This document shows positions 1-9,410 of a stretch of DNA of 64,000 nucleotides, one piece after another. Below the pieces are notes generated by a model. It was not told the DNA's origin. It saw nothing but the letters and a program-made list of their open reading frames with translations, and did not search any database. Made by a program: the position numbers and the translations under genes. Position 1 is the stretch's first letter. Every line of letters begins with the position of its first letter. Source of the stretch: Mycobacterium sp. ACS4331 (GTDB lineage Bacteria > Actinomycetota > Actinomycetes > Mycobacteriales > Mycobacteriaceae); assembly GCF_001667265.1 (NCBI RefSeq), contig NZ_LZHW01000032.1, forward strand, positions 1-64,000, given 5' to 3'.

Positions 1-3000
1 TCCCCGGTCTTCCTGTGCCCGGTGTTCGTGTCTCCGTTGTTGCCGCTGCCTGAGTTGTGGTCGCCGATGTTTCCGGACCCGGAGTTGTAGTTGCCGGTGT
101 TGGTGTCACCGGAGTTGCGGTCGCCGGTGTTGGTGTTCCCGGAGTTGTGGTCGCAGCGGTTGGTGTTGCCCGAGTTGGCGTTGCCGGTGTTGGTGTTCCC
201 CGAGTTCAGGTCTCCGGTGTTGGTGTCCCCGGAGTTGAGGTGGCCGGTGTTGGTGTTCCCCGAGTTCAGATTTCCGGTGTTCGTGTTGCCAGCGTTGAAG
301 TTCCCGGTGTTGGTGCTGCCGGAATTGTCGTGGCCGGTGTTCGTACCACCGGAGTTGTAGTCACCGGTGTTCGTACCACCGGAATTGTAATGGCCGGTGT
401 TCGTACCACCGGAATTGTAGTCACCGGTGTTCGTACCACCCGAGTTGTAACTCCCGGTGTTGGTGCCACCGGAGTTGTAACTCCCGGTGTTCGTACCACC
501 GGAGTTGTAGTCACCGGTGTTCGTACCACCGGAGTTGTAGTCGCCGTAGTTGGTGCCACCGGCATTGCGGTTGCCGGTGTTGGTGCCGCCAGCGTTGTAG
601 CTTCCGGTGTTGGTCCCGCCGGCGTTGTGATGGCCGGTGTTGGTGCCGCCCGCGTTGTAGTTTCCGGTGTTCGTCCCGCCCGAATTGTGCTTGCCGGTGT
701 TGGTGTTACCGGAGTTGGAGAAGCCCGTATTCGTGTTGCCCGAGTTCCAGCACCCGGTGTTGGTGTCTCCCGAGTTGTAGCAACCCGTGTTGGTGTTCCC
801 TGAGTTCCAGAATCCGGTGTTGGTGTCACCCGAGTTCCAGAACCCGGTGTTCGTGTTGCCGGAGTTGTAGAAGCCCGTGTTGGTGTTTCCGGAGTTGTAG
901 AAGCCCGTGTTGGCCTTCCCCGAGTTCCAGAACCCGGTGTTGCCGCTGCCCGAGTTCCAGAAGCCGACGTTGCCGTCACCGGAGTTGAAGAAGCCGATGT
1001 TGTAATTTCCGGAGTTGCCGAAACCGATGTTGCCGACGCCGGAGTTGCCGAAACCGATGTTGAAGTTTCCGGCATTGCCCAGGCCCAGATTGAACCACCC
1101 CGAATTGAACCCGCCGATGCCGATCAGGTTGTCGCCGACGAGGCCGATCCCGAAATTGTTGTTGCCGGTGTTGCCGAAACCGACGTTGTTGTTGCCCTTG
1201 TTGCCCAACCCGATGTTGTTGTTGCCGATGTTGCCCCAACCCGGGTTGGCATTGCCCGTGTTGCCGCCGCCCTGATTGTCGGCGCCGATGTTTCCCGAAC
1301 CCTGGTTGCCGCTGCCGATGTTGCCGGACCCGGAGTTGCCGGAACCGATGTTCCCCGAACCCTGGTTGTTGTCACCGATATTGGCGTGCCCGGAATTGTC
1401 GCCGCCCTGGTTGGCATGTCCTGTGTTGTCGTTGCCGATATTGCCCGAACCCGAGTTGCCGCTGCCCTGATTGCCGCTGCCCGAGTTGTTGTCCCCGCCG
1501 CCCAGGCCTGTGCCGCTGTTGCCGCTGCCCGAGTTGTTGTCGCCCTGATTCCCGTGACCGGTGTTGTGGTCACCGATGTTTCCGCTGCCGGAGTTGTCAT
1601 CACCGCGGTTGCCGCCGCCGGAGTTGCCGCTGCCCTGGTTGCCGCTGCCTGAGTTGTGGTCGCCGATGTTTCCGGACCCGGAGTTGTCGTCTCCGATGTT
1701 TCCGTCTCCGCCGTTTCCGTCGCCGATGTTTCCGGACCCGGTGTTGTCGTCGCCGCGATTGCCGGACCCAGTGTTGTCGTCTCCCGTATTGCCATGGGCG
1801 CCAGGCAGATTGTTGTCTCCGATGTTGCCGTCACCCTGGTTTCCGCTGCCGGAGTTGCCGTGCCCCGTGTTGGTGTTTCCGGTGTTGCCGTGCCCGGTGT
1901 TGCCGTCACCGTCGTTGCCGGACCCGGTGTTGTGGTCACCGATGTTGCCGTCGCCGGCGTTTCCGGTGCCGGTGTTGCCGTCGCCCGCGTTGTTGTGTCC
2001 CTGGTTGCCGTCACCGGTGTTGCCGCTGCCACTGTTGCCACTGCCGGAGTTCCCGCTTCCGGCATTGCCGGAACCTGTGTTGAGATCGCCGGCATTGCCT
2101 GAGCCGGCGTTGTTGTCGCCGATGTTGCCGTCGCCGGCGTTCGTGCTGCCCTGGTTCCCGTGGCCGGTGTTCCCGGTGCCGGAGTTGCCGTCGCCGACGT
2201 TGTCGTCGCCCTGGTTGCCGTCACCGGCGTTCCCGTTGCCGGTGTTGCCGTCACCGACGTTCCCAGTGCCGCTGTTGCCGTCACCGACGTTGGCGTTGCC
2301 GGTGTTCCCGTGGCCCTGGTTGTCACCACCCTGGTTACCGTCGCCGACGTTGCCCGCGCCTTGATTGCCGCTGCCGGGGTTGGAGTCCCCGGTGTTACCG
2401 TCGCCGGCGTTGCCCGTGCCCGTGTTGCCGTCGCCCGCGTTGCCCACACCGGTGTTGCCGTCACCGGCGTTCCCGTTGCCGCTGTTGCCGTCACCGACGT
2501 TGGCGTTGCCGGTGTTCCCGTGGCCCTGGTTGTTGCCACCCTGGTTGCCGTCGCCGATGTTCCCGCTGCCGGTGTTGCCGTTCCCGTCGTTGTTGTTGCC
2601 CGTGTTGCCGTCGCCGGCGTTGCCGGTCCCCTGGTTCCCGTTCCCGGCGTTGCCGTCACCGATGTTCCCGTCGCCACCGTTGTTGTTACCCGTGTTGCCG
2701 CTGCCGGTGTTGCCGCTGCCCTGGTTACCACCGCCGACGTTCCCGCTGCCGATGTTGCCGAGTTCTGGGTCGTCCTCGGCGACATAGGCGTTCGCGAGTT
2801 GAGCCGCGGCCTGCGCGGTGCTCAACATCGCGATGCTGTTGATCTGCTCGGCGATCTGACCGCGCTGGTGGGTGTCGGTCGCGCGTGTCACCCCTGCCGC
2901 CGTGAGCGCGTTCTGCCGCCGCGTCCACGCCAGCAGCACCAGGTCCAGAGGCGCCTCTGTGGGCACATCGGGATTCGGCGTCGCGCCGAAGGGGCGTAGG

Positions 3001-3659
3001 CCGATCGCACCGCGCAGCTGTGACCAGACGCTTTCCGCCCTTTCACGAGGCGGTGACGCGGTGGGGGTGGCCGTCGAACTGGTCAACGACTCCCTGGCCG
3101 GCGCCGACTCGGCGGGGACGGACGACGGTGCAGCGGCCGCTGCCGTCACCGATGGACGGCCCGCCTCGAGCGGGTGCCTGCCGGGCCCAGAACGCTGGGG
3201 CCGCATCTGGACATCCGATCGCTCGGCCTCGACGTCACGCAGGTGTCGGCCGGGTCGCTGCTGAGTCGGGCGCGCGTCGCGAGTCCGCGGCCGGCGGGGG
3301 TTCGAGTCCGTGTCACCGCGCTCAGTGTCGAGGCGGGCAAGTGCCTCTCTCACCCCCCTGGTCAGATGGTCGATCGAATCACGCACCGCCGCTGAGGAAT
3401 CCGACCGATCCCGTGACCGCGGACGCTTTCCCGTACCGACGTCCTGCGCCGAGTCAACCGTGTCACGCGCTGCGCCAGAGGTTCTCGAGGGGCTGGATCC
3501 CGGCTTGGCTCCTGGCGACGCGTCGCCACCCCCACCGGGGCCGGCGTCCGCCTGTGAGGGTTCGGCCCATGCCGTCCCGGGAGTCGAGGCGACTGCGGCC
3601 CCTACGCCAAGCGCGACCGCGAGCGCACCAATCCGTCCGACGAATCTGCCAGCATCCAT
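1..3659 (-). CDS. Secreted Asn/Gly-rich (MPTR-like) repeat protein, partial
   Basis: The frame starting ATG at 3659 (AAAGGGA ribosome site just upstream) appears open to the left edge, giving at least 1,218 residues with the C-terminus outside the window. Residues 1-32 form a Sec-type signal peptide: [11 protein letters not shown], a hydrophobic Ala/Val stretch, then a probable TAWA-EPS cleavage site. Residues about 35-230 are a Pro/Ser/Arg-rich low-complexity linker. Residues 235-298 look helical ([14 protein letters not shown]..., then an Ala-rich segment). From about residue 299 the protein is pure repeat: first GNxGDGN/GNxGSGN units, later ten-residue units of the [10 protein letters not shown] type. 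The repeats resemble those of mycobacterial PPE-MPTR proteins, but there is no PE or PPE domain; a signal peptide replaces it. Likely exported or surface-located; function unknown. I checked the frame at many points, not at every codon. Confidence 0.85.
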   Translation of the reverse strand, partial: MDAGRFVGRIGALAVALGVGAAVASTPGTAWAEPSQADAGPGGGGDASPGAKPGSSPSRTSGAARDTVDSAQDVGTGKRPRSRDRSDSSAAVRDSIDHLTRGVREALARLDTERGDTDSNPRRPRTRDARPTQQRPGRHLRDVEAERSDVQMRPQRSGPGRHPLEAGRPSVTAAAAAPSSVPAESAPARESLTSSTATPTASPPRERAESVWSQLRGAIGLRPFGATPNPDVPTEAPLDLVLLAWTRRQNALTAAGVTRATDTHQRGQIAEQINSIAMLSTAQAAAQLANAYVAEDDPELGNIGSGNVGGGNQGSGNTGSGNTGNNNGGDGNIGDGNAGNGNQGTGNAGDGNTGNNNDGNGNTGSGNIGDGNQGGNNQGHGNTGNANVGDGNSGNGNAGDGNTGVGNAGDGNTGTGNAGDGNTGDSNPGSGNQGAGNVGDGNQGGDNQGHGNTGNANVGDGNSGTGNVGDGNTGNGNAGDGNQGDDNVGDGNSGTGNTGHGNQGSTNAGDGNIGDNNAGSGNAGDLNTGSGNAGSGNSGSGNSGSGNTGDGNQGHNNAGDGNTGTGNAGDGNIGDHNTGSGNDGDGNTGHGNTGNTNTGHGNSGSGNQGDGNIGDNNLPGAHGNTGDDNTGSGNRGDDNTGSGNIGDGNGGDGNIGDDNSGSGNIGDHNSGSGNQGSGNSGGGNRGDDNSGSGNIGDHNTGHGNQGDNNSGSGNSGTGLGGGDNNSGSGNQGSGNSGSGNIGNDNTGHANQGGDNSGHANIGDNNQGSGNIGSGNSGSGNIGSGNQGSGNIGADNQGGGNTGNANPGWGNIGNNNIGLGNKGNNNVGFGNTGNNNFGIGLVGDNLIGIGGFNSGWFNLGLGNAGNFNIGFGNSGVGNIGFGNSGNYNIGFFNSGDGNVGFWNSGSGNTGFWNSGKANTGFYNSGNTNTGFYNSGNTNTGFWNSGDTNTGFWNSGNTNTGCYNSGDTNTGCWNSGNTNTGFSNSGNTNTGKHNSGGTNTGNYNAGGTNTGHHNAGGTNTGSYNAGGTNTGNRNAGGTNYGDYNSGGTNTGDYNSGGTNTGSYNSGGTNTGSYNSGGTNTGDYNSGGTNTGHYNSGGTNTGDYNSGGTNTGHDNSGSTNTGNFNAGNTNTGNLNSGNTNTGHLNSGDTNTGDLNSGNTNTGNANSGNTNRCDHNSGNTNTGDRNSGDTNTGNYNSGSGNIGDHNSGSGNNGDTNTGHRKTG

Positions 3660-4000
3660 CACGCATCCCTTTGGGGCTCCGTGCGCCGGCCGAGGTATGC
3701 CGCCGCCATCAGCACACCTGTGACTTGTATCACACGCACTGTGGGAAACGTGGCGGTTTGGGCCGCACGTGAGATTAGCTTCGGCAACCAAGTGTCATAT
3801 CACGACGAGATACCCGTGCCGGGGGACTTTCGGTCCGAACCCGCACTCAGCCGCGCAGCACCGGCTCAGACCCGGTCCATCACGCCTATCCCAGTCGGCG
3901 ATCGGCCCCTGATGGCAAACCAGAATCATTAGCCGCGTGAATGACCTCGCCGGCGCCACTTCGAGCGGCCGAGGTTGCGGAGTGACTCGCCACAGTGGCC
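3660..4000. other. Intergenic region upstream of the repeat protein
   Basis: A 341-bp stretch between the start of the repeat protein (minus) and the end of the amidohydrolase (minus). It contains the Crp-type palindrome annotated separately. Short ORFs cross it but none has a convincing ribosome site or recognisable product. It probably carries the repeat-protein promoter. I see no GAACA-N13-TGTTC site here, unlike the intergenic regions further right. Confidence 0.6.
3719..3734. promoter_or_regulatory. Candidate Crp/Cmr-type binding site (TGTGA-N6-TCACA)
   Basis: The sequence TGTGACTTGTATCACA has perfect TGTGA and TCACA arms separated by six bases, which matches the mycobacterial Crp consensus exactly. 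It lies 60 nt upstream of the ATG of the repeat protein, a normal position for promoter control. Binding is inferred. Confidence 0.6.
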
Positions 4001-5350
4001 TCAGCCGTCGGACGACTCCGCGGTCGCCTTCTGACTCGATGACGCCCCGCCCGCCATGATGGTCGACATCCTGGCCTTCATCTCGCCATAGGTGATGGCG
4101 TGCACGCCGGGTTTCGGAATCCGATCCACATCGACCTTCGGTGTGGACAACCCCTTACCTTCGACTCTTTGGCGCAGTGCGGCAACGGTGCAGTTCTCCC
4201 GACCGAGCCGCTCAACTCCGCGATAGCCGAATGCCCGCGCCGCGTTCCGCCACGTGATCGCCTCGACTTCGTCGGCCGAGCATCCGTCGAGTTCGGCGGC
4301 GAGCTGTTCGGGAGCGTCCGGCCAACTCGAATCCGAGTGCGGGTAGTCCATCTCCCAGCAGATTGTCTCGACTCCGATCCGATGCCGGTTCTCGATGCCG
4401 ACGCGGTCGCGGATGAAGCACGACAAGAAGTTCCTCCGGAAGACATCGGTGGGGGTGTTCCCGTCACCGAGGTCGTCGCCGGTCCAGGCGCGCTGCCTGC
4501 CGTAGACATCCTCAAATCGCTCCAGCAGGAAAGGAATCCAGCCGATACCGCCCTCCGAGAGAGCGAACGTGATCGTCGGGAAATCCTTCAGGACACGCGA
4601 GAAGAGCAGGTCAGCCGTGAACCTGCCGGTGTCGAGTGCGAGCATCGCGTTGTACGCGAGGTAACTCGTCTGGTCCGAGGGAACCGGCACCCCGCCTCCG
4701 GTGCCGATGTGGATGTTGACGACCGTGTCGTTCTCGCAGACGGCCTCCCACAGCACATCCCAGTGGTTGTCCTGCCATGGTGGCTGCCCGTAGTTGCCGA
4801 TGTGCTGGGGCACGGTCACTGCGTGGCAACCCACCCCCGCCAGTCGGCGGACCTCGGCGGCCGCCTGCTGCGGATCCCACAGCGGAAGGATGCCCATCGG
4901 GATGAAACGGTCCGGGTGCGCACCGCACCAGTCTTCGACGTGCCAGTCGTTGTACGCCTTCACCATCACGCCGGAGATCTGCCTGTCTCCGCGAAAGGTG
5001 AACAGTGCGCCCGAGATCGTCGGGAAGGAGGGGAAACACACCGAGGCGAGGACTCCGGCCGCATTCATGTCCTCGACGCGGGCATCGATGTCGTAGCACC
5101 CCCTGCGCATGTCCTCGAACCGCGACGGCTCGAACCCCCACTCGTCGTTGGGCCGGCCGGCCACCGCGTTGAGACCGATGTTGGGCAGCTTCATGCCGTC
5201 GTAGACCCAGGCGACCGAACCGTCCGCGTCCTCGACGATCCGCGGGGCGTCATCGAGATAACGCGCCGGCACCCTGTCGACGAACATGTCCGGCGGCTCG
5301 ACGGTGTGGTCGTCAACGCTGATCAGTACGAGATTGGACGGATCAATCAA
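4001..5350 (-). CDS. Amidohydrolase-2 family metal-dependent hydrolase/decarboxylase
   Basis: 449 residues. The frame is open further upstream into the neighbouring gene, but the TTG at 5350 has an AAGGAG ribosome site six bases upstream and gives the family N-terminus (LVLISVDDHTVEPPDMF). Family hallmarks in order: N-terminal SVDDH (about residue 13), a central NIHIGTGGG histidine motif, ALSEGGIGW and the C-terminal MDYPHSDSSWP aspartate. This is the amidohydrolase-2 (PF04909-like, ACMSD-related TIM barrel) family, whose members decarboxylate or hydrolyse CoA thioesters or ring-cleavage products. Last gene of the minus operon starting at 9344, 50 bp after the thiolase-fold gene. A paralogue lies at 43114. 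Exact reaction unknown. Confidence 0.85.
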   Translation of the reverse strand: MIDPSNLVLISVDDHTVEPPDMFVDRVPARYLDDAPRIVEDADGSVAWVYDGMKLPNIGLNAVAGRPNDEWGFEPSRFEDMRRGCYDIDARVEDMNAAGVLASVCFPSFPTISGALFTFRGDRQISGVMVKAYNDWHVEDWCGAHPDRFIPMGILPLWDPQQAAAEVRRLAGVGCHAVTVPQHIGNYGQPPWQDNHWDVLWEAVCENDTVVNIHIGTGGGVPVPSDQTSYLAYNAMLALDTGRFTADLLFSRVLKDFPTITFALSEGGIGWIPFLLERFEDVYGRQRAWTGDDLGDGNTPTDVFRRNFLSCFIRDRVGIENRHRIGVETICWEMDYPHSDSSWPDAPEQLAAELDGCSADEVEAITWRNAARAFGYRGVERLGRENCTVAALRQRVEGKGLSTPKVDVDRIPKPGVHAITYGEMKARMSTIMAGGASSSQKATAESSDG

Positions 5351-5400
5351 CGGAGGCTCCTTGCACCCTGGACGGGACAGATGTACACACTGACGGGAGT

Positions 5401-6579
5401 TCAGCTGCGCCGCAGCAGCATCATGGTGGTTCCGCTGTTGGCTCCACCGACGCCGCACGCAGCCAAGGCGGCGCCGTCGACCTGACGTTCCCCGCCCTCC
5501 CCGCGCACCTGGACGCAGGCCTCGTGCAGGTGCCCAAACCCATGCAACCGGCCACCGGAAAGCTGTCCGCCGTCCGTGTTCATCGGCAGTTCCCCTCCGA
5601 GCGAGAATCGCGCAGGATCGGCCACCCACTCCCCCGACTCGCCGAACCCGCAGAAGCCGAAATCCTCGAGGAAACACAACACGAAGACACTGAATCCGTC
5701 GTACAGCGAGGCGCAGTCGACGTCCGAGGGCGTGAAATCGGTGCGCTCCCATATGGTCGACCATCGAGAGTTCAACCGCGCGACGTCCCGACCGCCCTCC
5801 CACAGGAACCTGTCGTGATGCGCGCAGTCGAGAGCCTCCACCACGACACCGGGGTGGTCCAGCGCCGCGGCATGCTCGGCCCGGGAGATCACGAAAGCCG
5901 TCGCACCGTCGCAGGCGATGTCGCAGTCATACATGCACAGCGGCTCCGACACCATCCGCGCCGAGAGATAGTCGTCGAGGACGATGGGGTCGGTGTACAC
6001 CGCCTTCGGGTTCAGTTTCGCGTGGGCACGCTGCACGATCGCGATCTGCCCCAGCTGTTCTCGAGTGAGCCCGAAACGCTCCATGCGAGAACGAATTTGA
6101 AGCGCCGCGAGACTCGCCGCCGAGGCGCCGTACGGCAGTTGCCAGCTGAGTTGGCCCGCCGCGCGCGAACCCGCCGGAACACTGTATCCCCGCCGGCGGT
6201 CACCCCCCTGGGCGGTGCCCTCCCAGATGCTTCGCCAGCACAGCACATGGTCTGCCATCCCACCGGCCACCGCGAGCATGGCGTCCACCACCGCGCCGAG
6301 CTGACCGGGGTACTCGACACCACCGGCCACCCAATTGGGCCGAAGACCGAGCGCATCGTGCAGTTCTCGCACTCCGGCACCGGAGAATCCTCTGCCTGCC
6401 ATCGACGCACCCGGATAGGTGGTGAGCCCGTCGATGTCGGCAAGGGTGAGGCCGGCGTCCTCGACCGCGGCCACGCATGCGTCGACGGTGAGTTCGAGGG
6501 GATCCCGCCGCAGCCGCCGCCCGATGTCGGATTGGCCGATGCCACTGATGATCACGTCATCGGTCAGGGGGCCCGCCAT
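5401..6579 (-). CDS. SCP-x/Ltp2-like thiolase-fold protein (probable aldolase)
   Basis: 392 residues; ATG 6579 (a GTG at 6582 would add one residue and overlap the upstream stop). The fold is SCP-x thiolase: N-terminal DVIISGIGQSDIG, a C-terminal GGELPMNTDGGQLSGGRLHGFGH segment and GEGGERQV near the end. The thiolase nucleophile motif (C-[SA]-x-G) is absent: the equivalent segment reads GGVEYPGQLG. An LYDGFS segment occupies the place of the usual HDCF. This pattern fits Ltp2-type retro-aldolases, which remove side chains from beta-hydroxyacyl-CoAs together with a DUF35 partner. The zinc-ribbon/OB-fold gene lies immediately upstream (stop and start overlap), as expected. The aldolase role is inferred. 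Confidence 0.8.
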   Translation of the reverse strand: MAGPLTDDVIISGIGQSDIGRRLRRDPLELTVDACVAAVEDAGLTLADIDGLTTYPGASMAGRGFSGAGVRELHDALGLRPNWVAGGVEYPGQLGAVVDAMLAVAGGMADHVLCWRSIWEGTAQGGDRRRGYSVPAGSRAAGQLSWQLPYGASAASLAALQIRSRMERFGLTREQLGQIAIVQRAHAKLNPKAVYTDPIVLDDYLSARMVSEPLCMYDCDIACDGATAFVISRAEHAAALDHPGVVVEALDCAHHDRFLWEGGRDVARLNSRWSTIWERTDFTPSDVDCASLYDGFSVFVLCFLEDFGFCGFGESGEWVADPARFSLGGELPMNTDGGQLSGGRLHGFGHLHEACVQVRGEGGERQVDGAALAACGVGGANSGTTMMLLRRS

Positions 6580-7007
6580 CACCGCTCCGGGGTGAACATC
6601 GGCAGGTACACGTCCTCATCGACACCGTCGGAGCCGAACTCGAACGTCACTCGCACCGGCATGCCGGCATGGATCCGCTCCGGATCGACGTCGACGAGGT
6701 TGGTCAGGACACGCACCCGCGGGTCCTCGACGGGGTTGACGAACGCGATGACATACGGCGTCGGAATCCCGGGGAAGAAGGGATGGTGATTGACGGTCCA
6801 GGACTCGACGGTGCCCCGGCCCGACAGCGCCACCCACTCGGGAACGGCATGGTCGTGCTGACAGCGCAGCGCCGGCGGATGGATCAGGCGCTCGCAGTCG
6901 GGACAGCGCTGCAACCGCCACACCCGGTCGGCGCCTGACGTCCAGTACGGCCGGTTCAGGGCGGTCAGCGCCGGCAGTGGGCGGCCGCCGACCGCAGCGT
7001 CAGCCAT
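6579..7007 (-). CDS. Zn-ribbon OB-fold (DUF35) protein, partner of thiolase-fold aldolase
   Basis: 142 residues from ATG 7007 (a GTG at 7016 is possible). The rubredoxin-like zinc-ribbon motif CPDCERLIHPPALRCQHD lies near residue 38; the fourth cysteine position is His/Asp rather than Cys. An OB-fold follows (GRGTVESWTVNHHPFFPG, then RVRVLTNLVDVDP). Such proteins bind acyl-CoA and form obligate complexes with Cys-less thiolase-fold aldolases. The start overlaps the stop of the Rieske gene by 8 bp and the end overlaps the thiolase-fold gene, so translation of all three is coupled. Confidence 0.85.
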   Translation of the reverse strand: MADAAVGGRPLPALTALNRPYWTSGADRVWRLQRCPDCERLIHPPALRCQHDHAVPEWVALSGRGTVESWTVNHHPFFPGIPTPYVIAFVNPVEDPRVRVLTNLVDVDPERIHAGMPVRVTFEFGSDGVDEDVYLPMFTPER

Positions 7008-8418
7008 CACCGACACCGCCCGCCTCGACCCCGAACAGGAAACGGTCGGCGATCGCGTGCTCGTTGCGGATCGACATCTCCTGCGCGGTGTTCAGCCAGA
7101 GTCCGTCGAATCCCCGCGAATGCATTCCGGCGTGAATGGCGTCGATGTTCTTCAGGTCCTGGGTGGGCAGCTCGCCCCAACCGTCGTGGTCCTGCCAGCG
7201 CTCGACCTCCAGCCAGCTGGTCTCGGGCACTTCACCGGGAGCGAAGTGTTCCAGCGAGAACATCTCGAACACACAGCGATTGGGATCTTCGGCATCGGGA
7301 AGCATGCGATACCCGAGCACACACGACTTCTCCACGAGGATCACCAGGGTCGGGAACACGTGCCAGTCGCCGTTGCCTGCGAAGTACTGCTCCATCGACA
7401 TCTGCGGGAAGTCGACGCCGTCGGCGAGCGCCAACTCCTCGCAGATCTGGTGATACAGCACAAAGGGCGGGGTGTCGCCGCAGTCCATGGTCGCCAGCTG
7501 CTGCGCTGCACGGAAGTCCCGTTCGGTGACCAGGGAGCCCACTTCGAGGTAGTTGTACTGCATCGCGTTCGCGAAAACCTCGGGCCGGGCCGCCTGCGCC
7601 TTGCGAGCGCTGTCCCGGTCACCGGTGTCGGGGCGCGCGGTGTAGACGAAGCGTGAGTGATTCCGGTACGGAATTGTCGGAGTGTATGGCGCGTAGACGA
7701 ACTCCTGAGGAAGCGCGGGCTCGGCGGATGGGCGCGGCCCCTGCGCGGCGCGCAGTGTCTGGGGATGAGTGCCCGGGGTGTGGTAACCCTCGATGAACGC
7801 GTCGATGACCGTCTTGTAGTTGGCGGCCAGCCTGGTGCGTTTGCGCCACCGGAAACGCATGTCCTGCAACCGGAACGGCTCCAGCGCCGTGGGCAACGGG
7901 TCCAGCCAGTCCAGCAGTTCGGGTGGGTTCTCCGCCATGCTGATGAACACCCATCCGCCCCAGGTGCCCACGGCCACCGGCCGCAGTGACCACTGATCCC
8001 TGGGCCGGTTGAGAAACTCATCGCGGGACGGAACGAACGATGACCGACCGTCGAGCGCGAACCGCCACCCGTGGAACTCACATCGCAGCTCGCCGTTGAC
8101 GGCACAGCCGGATCCGCGCGCCAGCTTCATACCGCGGTGCGTGCACGCGTTGTAGAAGGCCTTGATGGAGTCGTCCTTCTGGCGGACCACCATGATCGAC
8201 TGCCTGCCGATGGTGTACTCGTAATAGGCTCCCGGGTCGGGAATCTCCTCCTCACGGCATGCGGGTTGCCAGACCTGGGTGAACAACCGGTCGAGTTCGA
8301 GCTGAAGGAACTCCGGATCGATGTAGCGGCTCTTCGGTACGAAAGTGTCGCCGCAGGCGTAGCGGGGCGGCACCTTCCCGGTCGCCGCCGATTCAGTCGG
8401 ATCGTCGATGGCGGTCAT
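7000..8418 (-). CDS. Rieske non-heme iron oxygenase, alpha subunit
   Basis: 472 residues. The Rieske [2Fe-2S] motif is complete: C92-T-H94-RGMKL, then C113-EF-H116-GW. The mononuclear iron site is visible as EGYHTPGTH with H213 and H218. This is a ring-hydroxylating or monooxygenase alpha subunit, a family that includes KshA-like and aromatic dioxygenases. No beta subunit or dedicated reductase is encoded next to it, so electrons must come from elsewhere, possibly the ferredoxin at 40363 or an off-window reductase. ATG 8418 has a GGAAGGGG ribosome site. It lies 20 bp after the SDR gene in the same operon. Confidence 0.9.
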   Translation of the reverse strand: MTAIDDPTESAATGKVPPRYACGDTFVPKSRYIDPEFLQLELDRLFTQVWQPACREEEIPDPGAYYEYTIGRQSIMVVRQKDDSIKAFYNACTHRGMKLARGSGCAVNGELRCEFHGWRFALDGRSSFVPSRDEFLNRPRDQWSLRPVAVGTWGGWVFISMAENPPELLDWLDPLPTALEPFRLQDMRFRWRKRTRLAANYKTVIDAFIEGYHTPGTHPQTLRAAQGPRPSAEPALPQEFVYAPYTPTIPYRNHSRFVYTARPDTGDRDSARKAQAARPEVFANAMQYNYLEVGSLVTERDFRAAQQLATMDCGDTPPFVLYHQICEELALADGVDFPQMSMEQYFAGNGDWHVFPTLVILVEKSCVLGYRMLPDAEDPNRCVFEMFSLEHFAPGEVPETSWLEVERWQDHDGWGELPTQDLKNIDAIHAGMHSRGFDGLWLNTAQEMSIRNEHAIADRFLFGVEAGGVGDG

Positions 8419-8438
8419 CGCACACCCCTTCCGGTGTC

Positions 8439-9344
8439 TCAGCTGGCAGGCGGCTTATCGAAGATGTTGGGGTAGAGCACGGCCTCCTTGAACGACGTCT
8501 CGATCTCCGTGAAGGCGGTGGGAACGTCCCAGGTTCCCGACGCCGAGACGATCTCGCGTTCCACCACGGGATTCGACATCAGGCTGATCCGCCCGTTACC
8601 CGCGAAGATGACGCGGCGGTTGAGCCATTCCGACTGCTCACTCGCCAGATAGACCACCGGCGGCACGACGTTCTCGGGCGCCAGCCGCCTGTTCTCCGGC
8701 GAGTAATCCATGCTGCCGCCACCCTTGATGCCCTGAGTCATCCGGGTGCCCGCAATGGGTGCGATGGCATTGGAGCGCACGCCGTACCCCTTGAGGGCGT
8801 TGGCACAGGAGAATGTCAACCCGACGATGCCCATCTTTGCGGCAGCGTAATTCGGCTGGCTCGGCGCACCCTGCAGTCCCGACATCGAGGTGAAGTTGAT
8901 CAGCCGATACTGACCACCCCGGTTCTCCCGCCACCAGGCGGCGGCATGCCGGGTCAGATTGAACGTGCCCTTGAGATGGACTTCGACCACTGAGTCGAAA
9001 TCCTGCTCGCTCATCTTGAAGACCATGCCGTCGCGCAGGATGCCCGCCGCGTTGACCATGATGTCGAAACCGCCGAGCGTGGTGGCCGTACGGTTGATCA
9101 ACTCCTCACAGGCGGCGAAGTCGGTGATGTCGGTGGTGTCGGAGAACGCCTTGCCCCCGCGTTCGTTGATCGCCGCGGCCACCGTCTCGGCCGGTCCCGC
9201 ATCATGGCCGCTGCCGTCGACAGCGACACCCGCATCGGAGACCATGACGGTTGCCCCCTCGGCAGCCAGCCCCTCCGCAACGGCGGCGCCGATTCCACGG
9301 CCACCACCGGTCACCAGTGCTTTTCGTCCGTCAAGAACACCCAT
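8439..9344 (-). CDS. SDR family NAD(P)-dependent oxidoreductase
   Basis: 301 residues. Starts at ATG 9344 with a GGGAG ribosome site; the in-frame TTG at 9356 is less likely. Classical Rossmann motif TGGGRGIG near residue 15, NAAGIL in the middle, catalytic Ser (FTSMSG) and YAAAK (Tyr/Lys). It has an extra C-terminal extension of about 50 residues with WNRRVIFAGNGRISLM, typical of the larger mycobacterial 3-hydroxyacyl-CoA dehydrogenase-type SDRs. First gene of the operon running to 4001, with a regulatory palindrome (9382-9404) 38 nt upstream. Probably oxidises a hydroxyacyl-CoA or ring alcohol. Confidence 0.88.
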   Translation of the reverse strand: MGVLDGRKALVTGGGRGIGAAVAEGLAAEGATVMVSDAGVAVDGSGHDAGPAETVAAAINERGGKAFSDTTDITDFAACEELINRTATTLGGFDIMVNAAGILRDGMVFKMSEQDFDSVVEVHLKGTFNLTRHAAAWWRENRGGQYRLINFTSMSGLQGAPSQPNYAAAKMGIVGLTFSCANALKGYGVRSNAIAPIAGTRMTQGIKGGGSMDYSPENRRLAPENVVPPVVYLASEQSEWLNRRVIFAGNGRISLMSNPVVEREIVSASGTWDVPTAFTEIETSFKEAVLYPNIFDKPPAS

Positions 9345-9381
9345 CGTCACTCCCAAGTCGGCGGCGTCGCCTCAGCCTACA

Positions 9382-9404
9382 GAACACTTAGACACTACCT
9401 GTTT
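9382..9404. promoter_or_regulatory. Candidate operator GAACA-N13-TGTTT
   Basis: Imperfect 23-bp palindrome between the crotonase stop (9411) and the SDR start (9344). It shares the GAACACT...GACACT core with the site at 33237-33259. It sits 38 nt upstream of the five-gene minus operon. One of 13 similar sites in this window. Confidence 0.5.
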
Positions 9405-9410
9405 ATCTGA

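Noticed and set aside
1..2785. Repetitive DNA that could be taken for a CRISPR or tandem-repeat array, and plus-strand ORFs rich in Val/Gly or Pro/Leu
   Set aside because: The periodicity is 15-30 bp and codes for Asn/Gly repeats in one minus-strand frame that continues from a gene with a signal peptide; plus-strand ORFs are shadows.
4100..6789. Long plus-strand ORFs (461 and 421 codons) opposite the amidohydrolase and thiolase-fold genes
   Set aside because: Antisense to well-supported family genes and without recognisable domains; expected in high-GC DNA.
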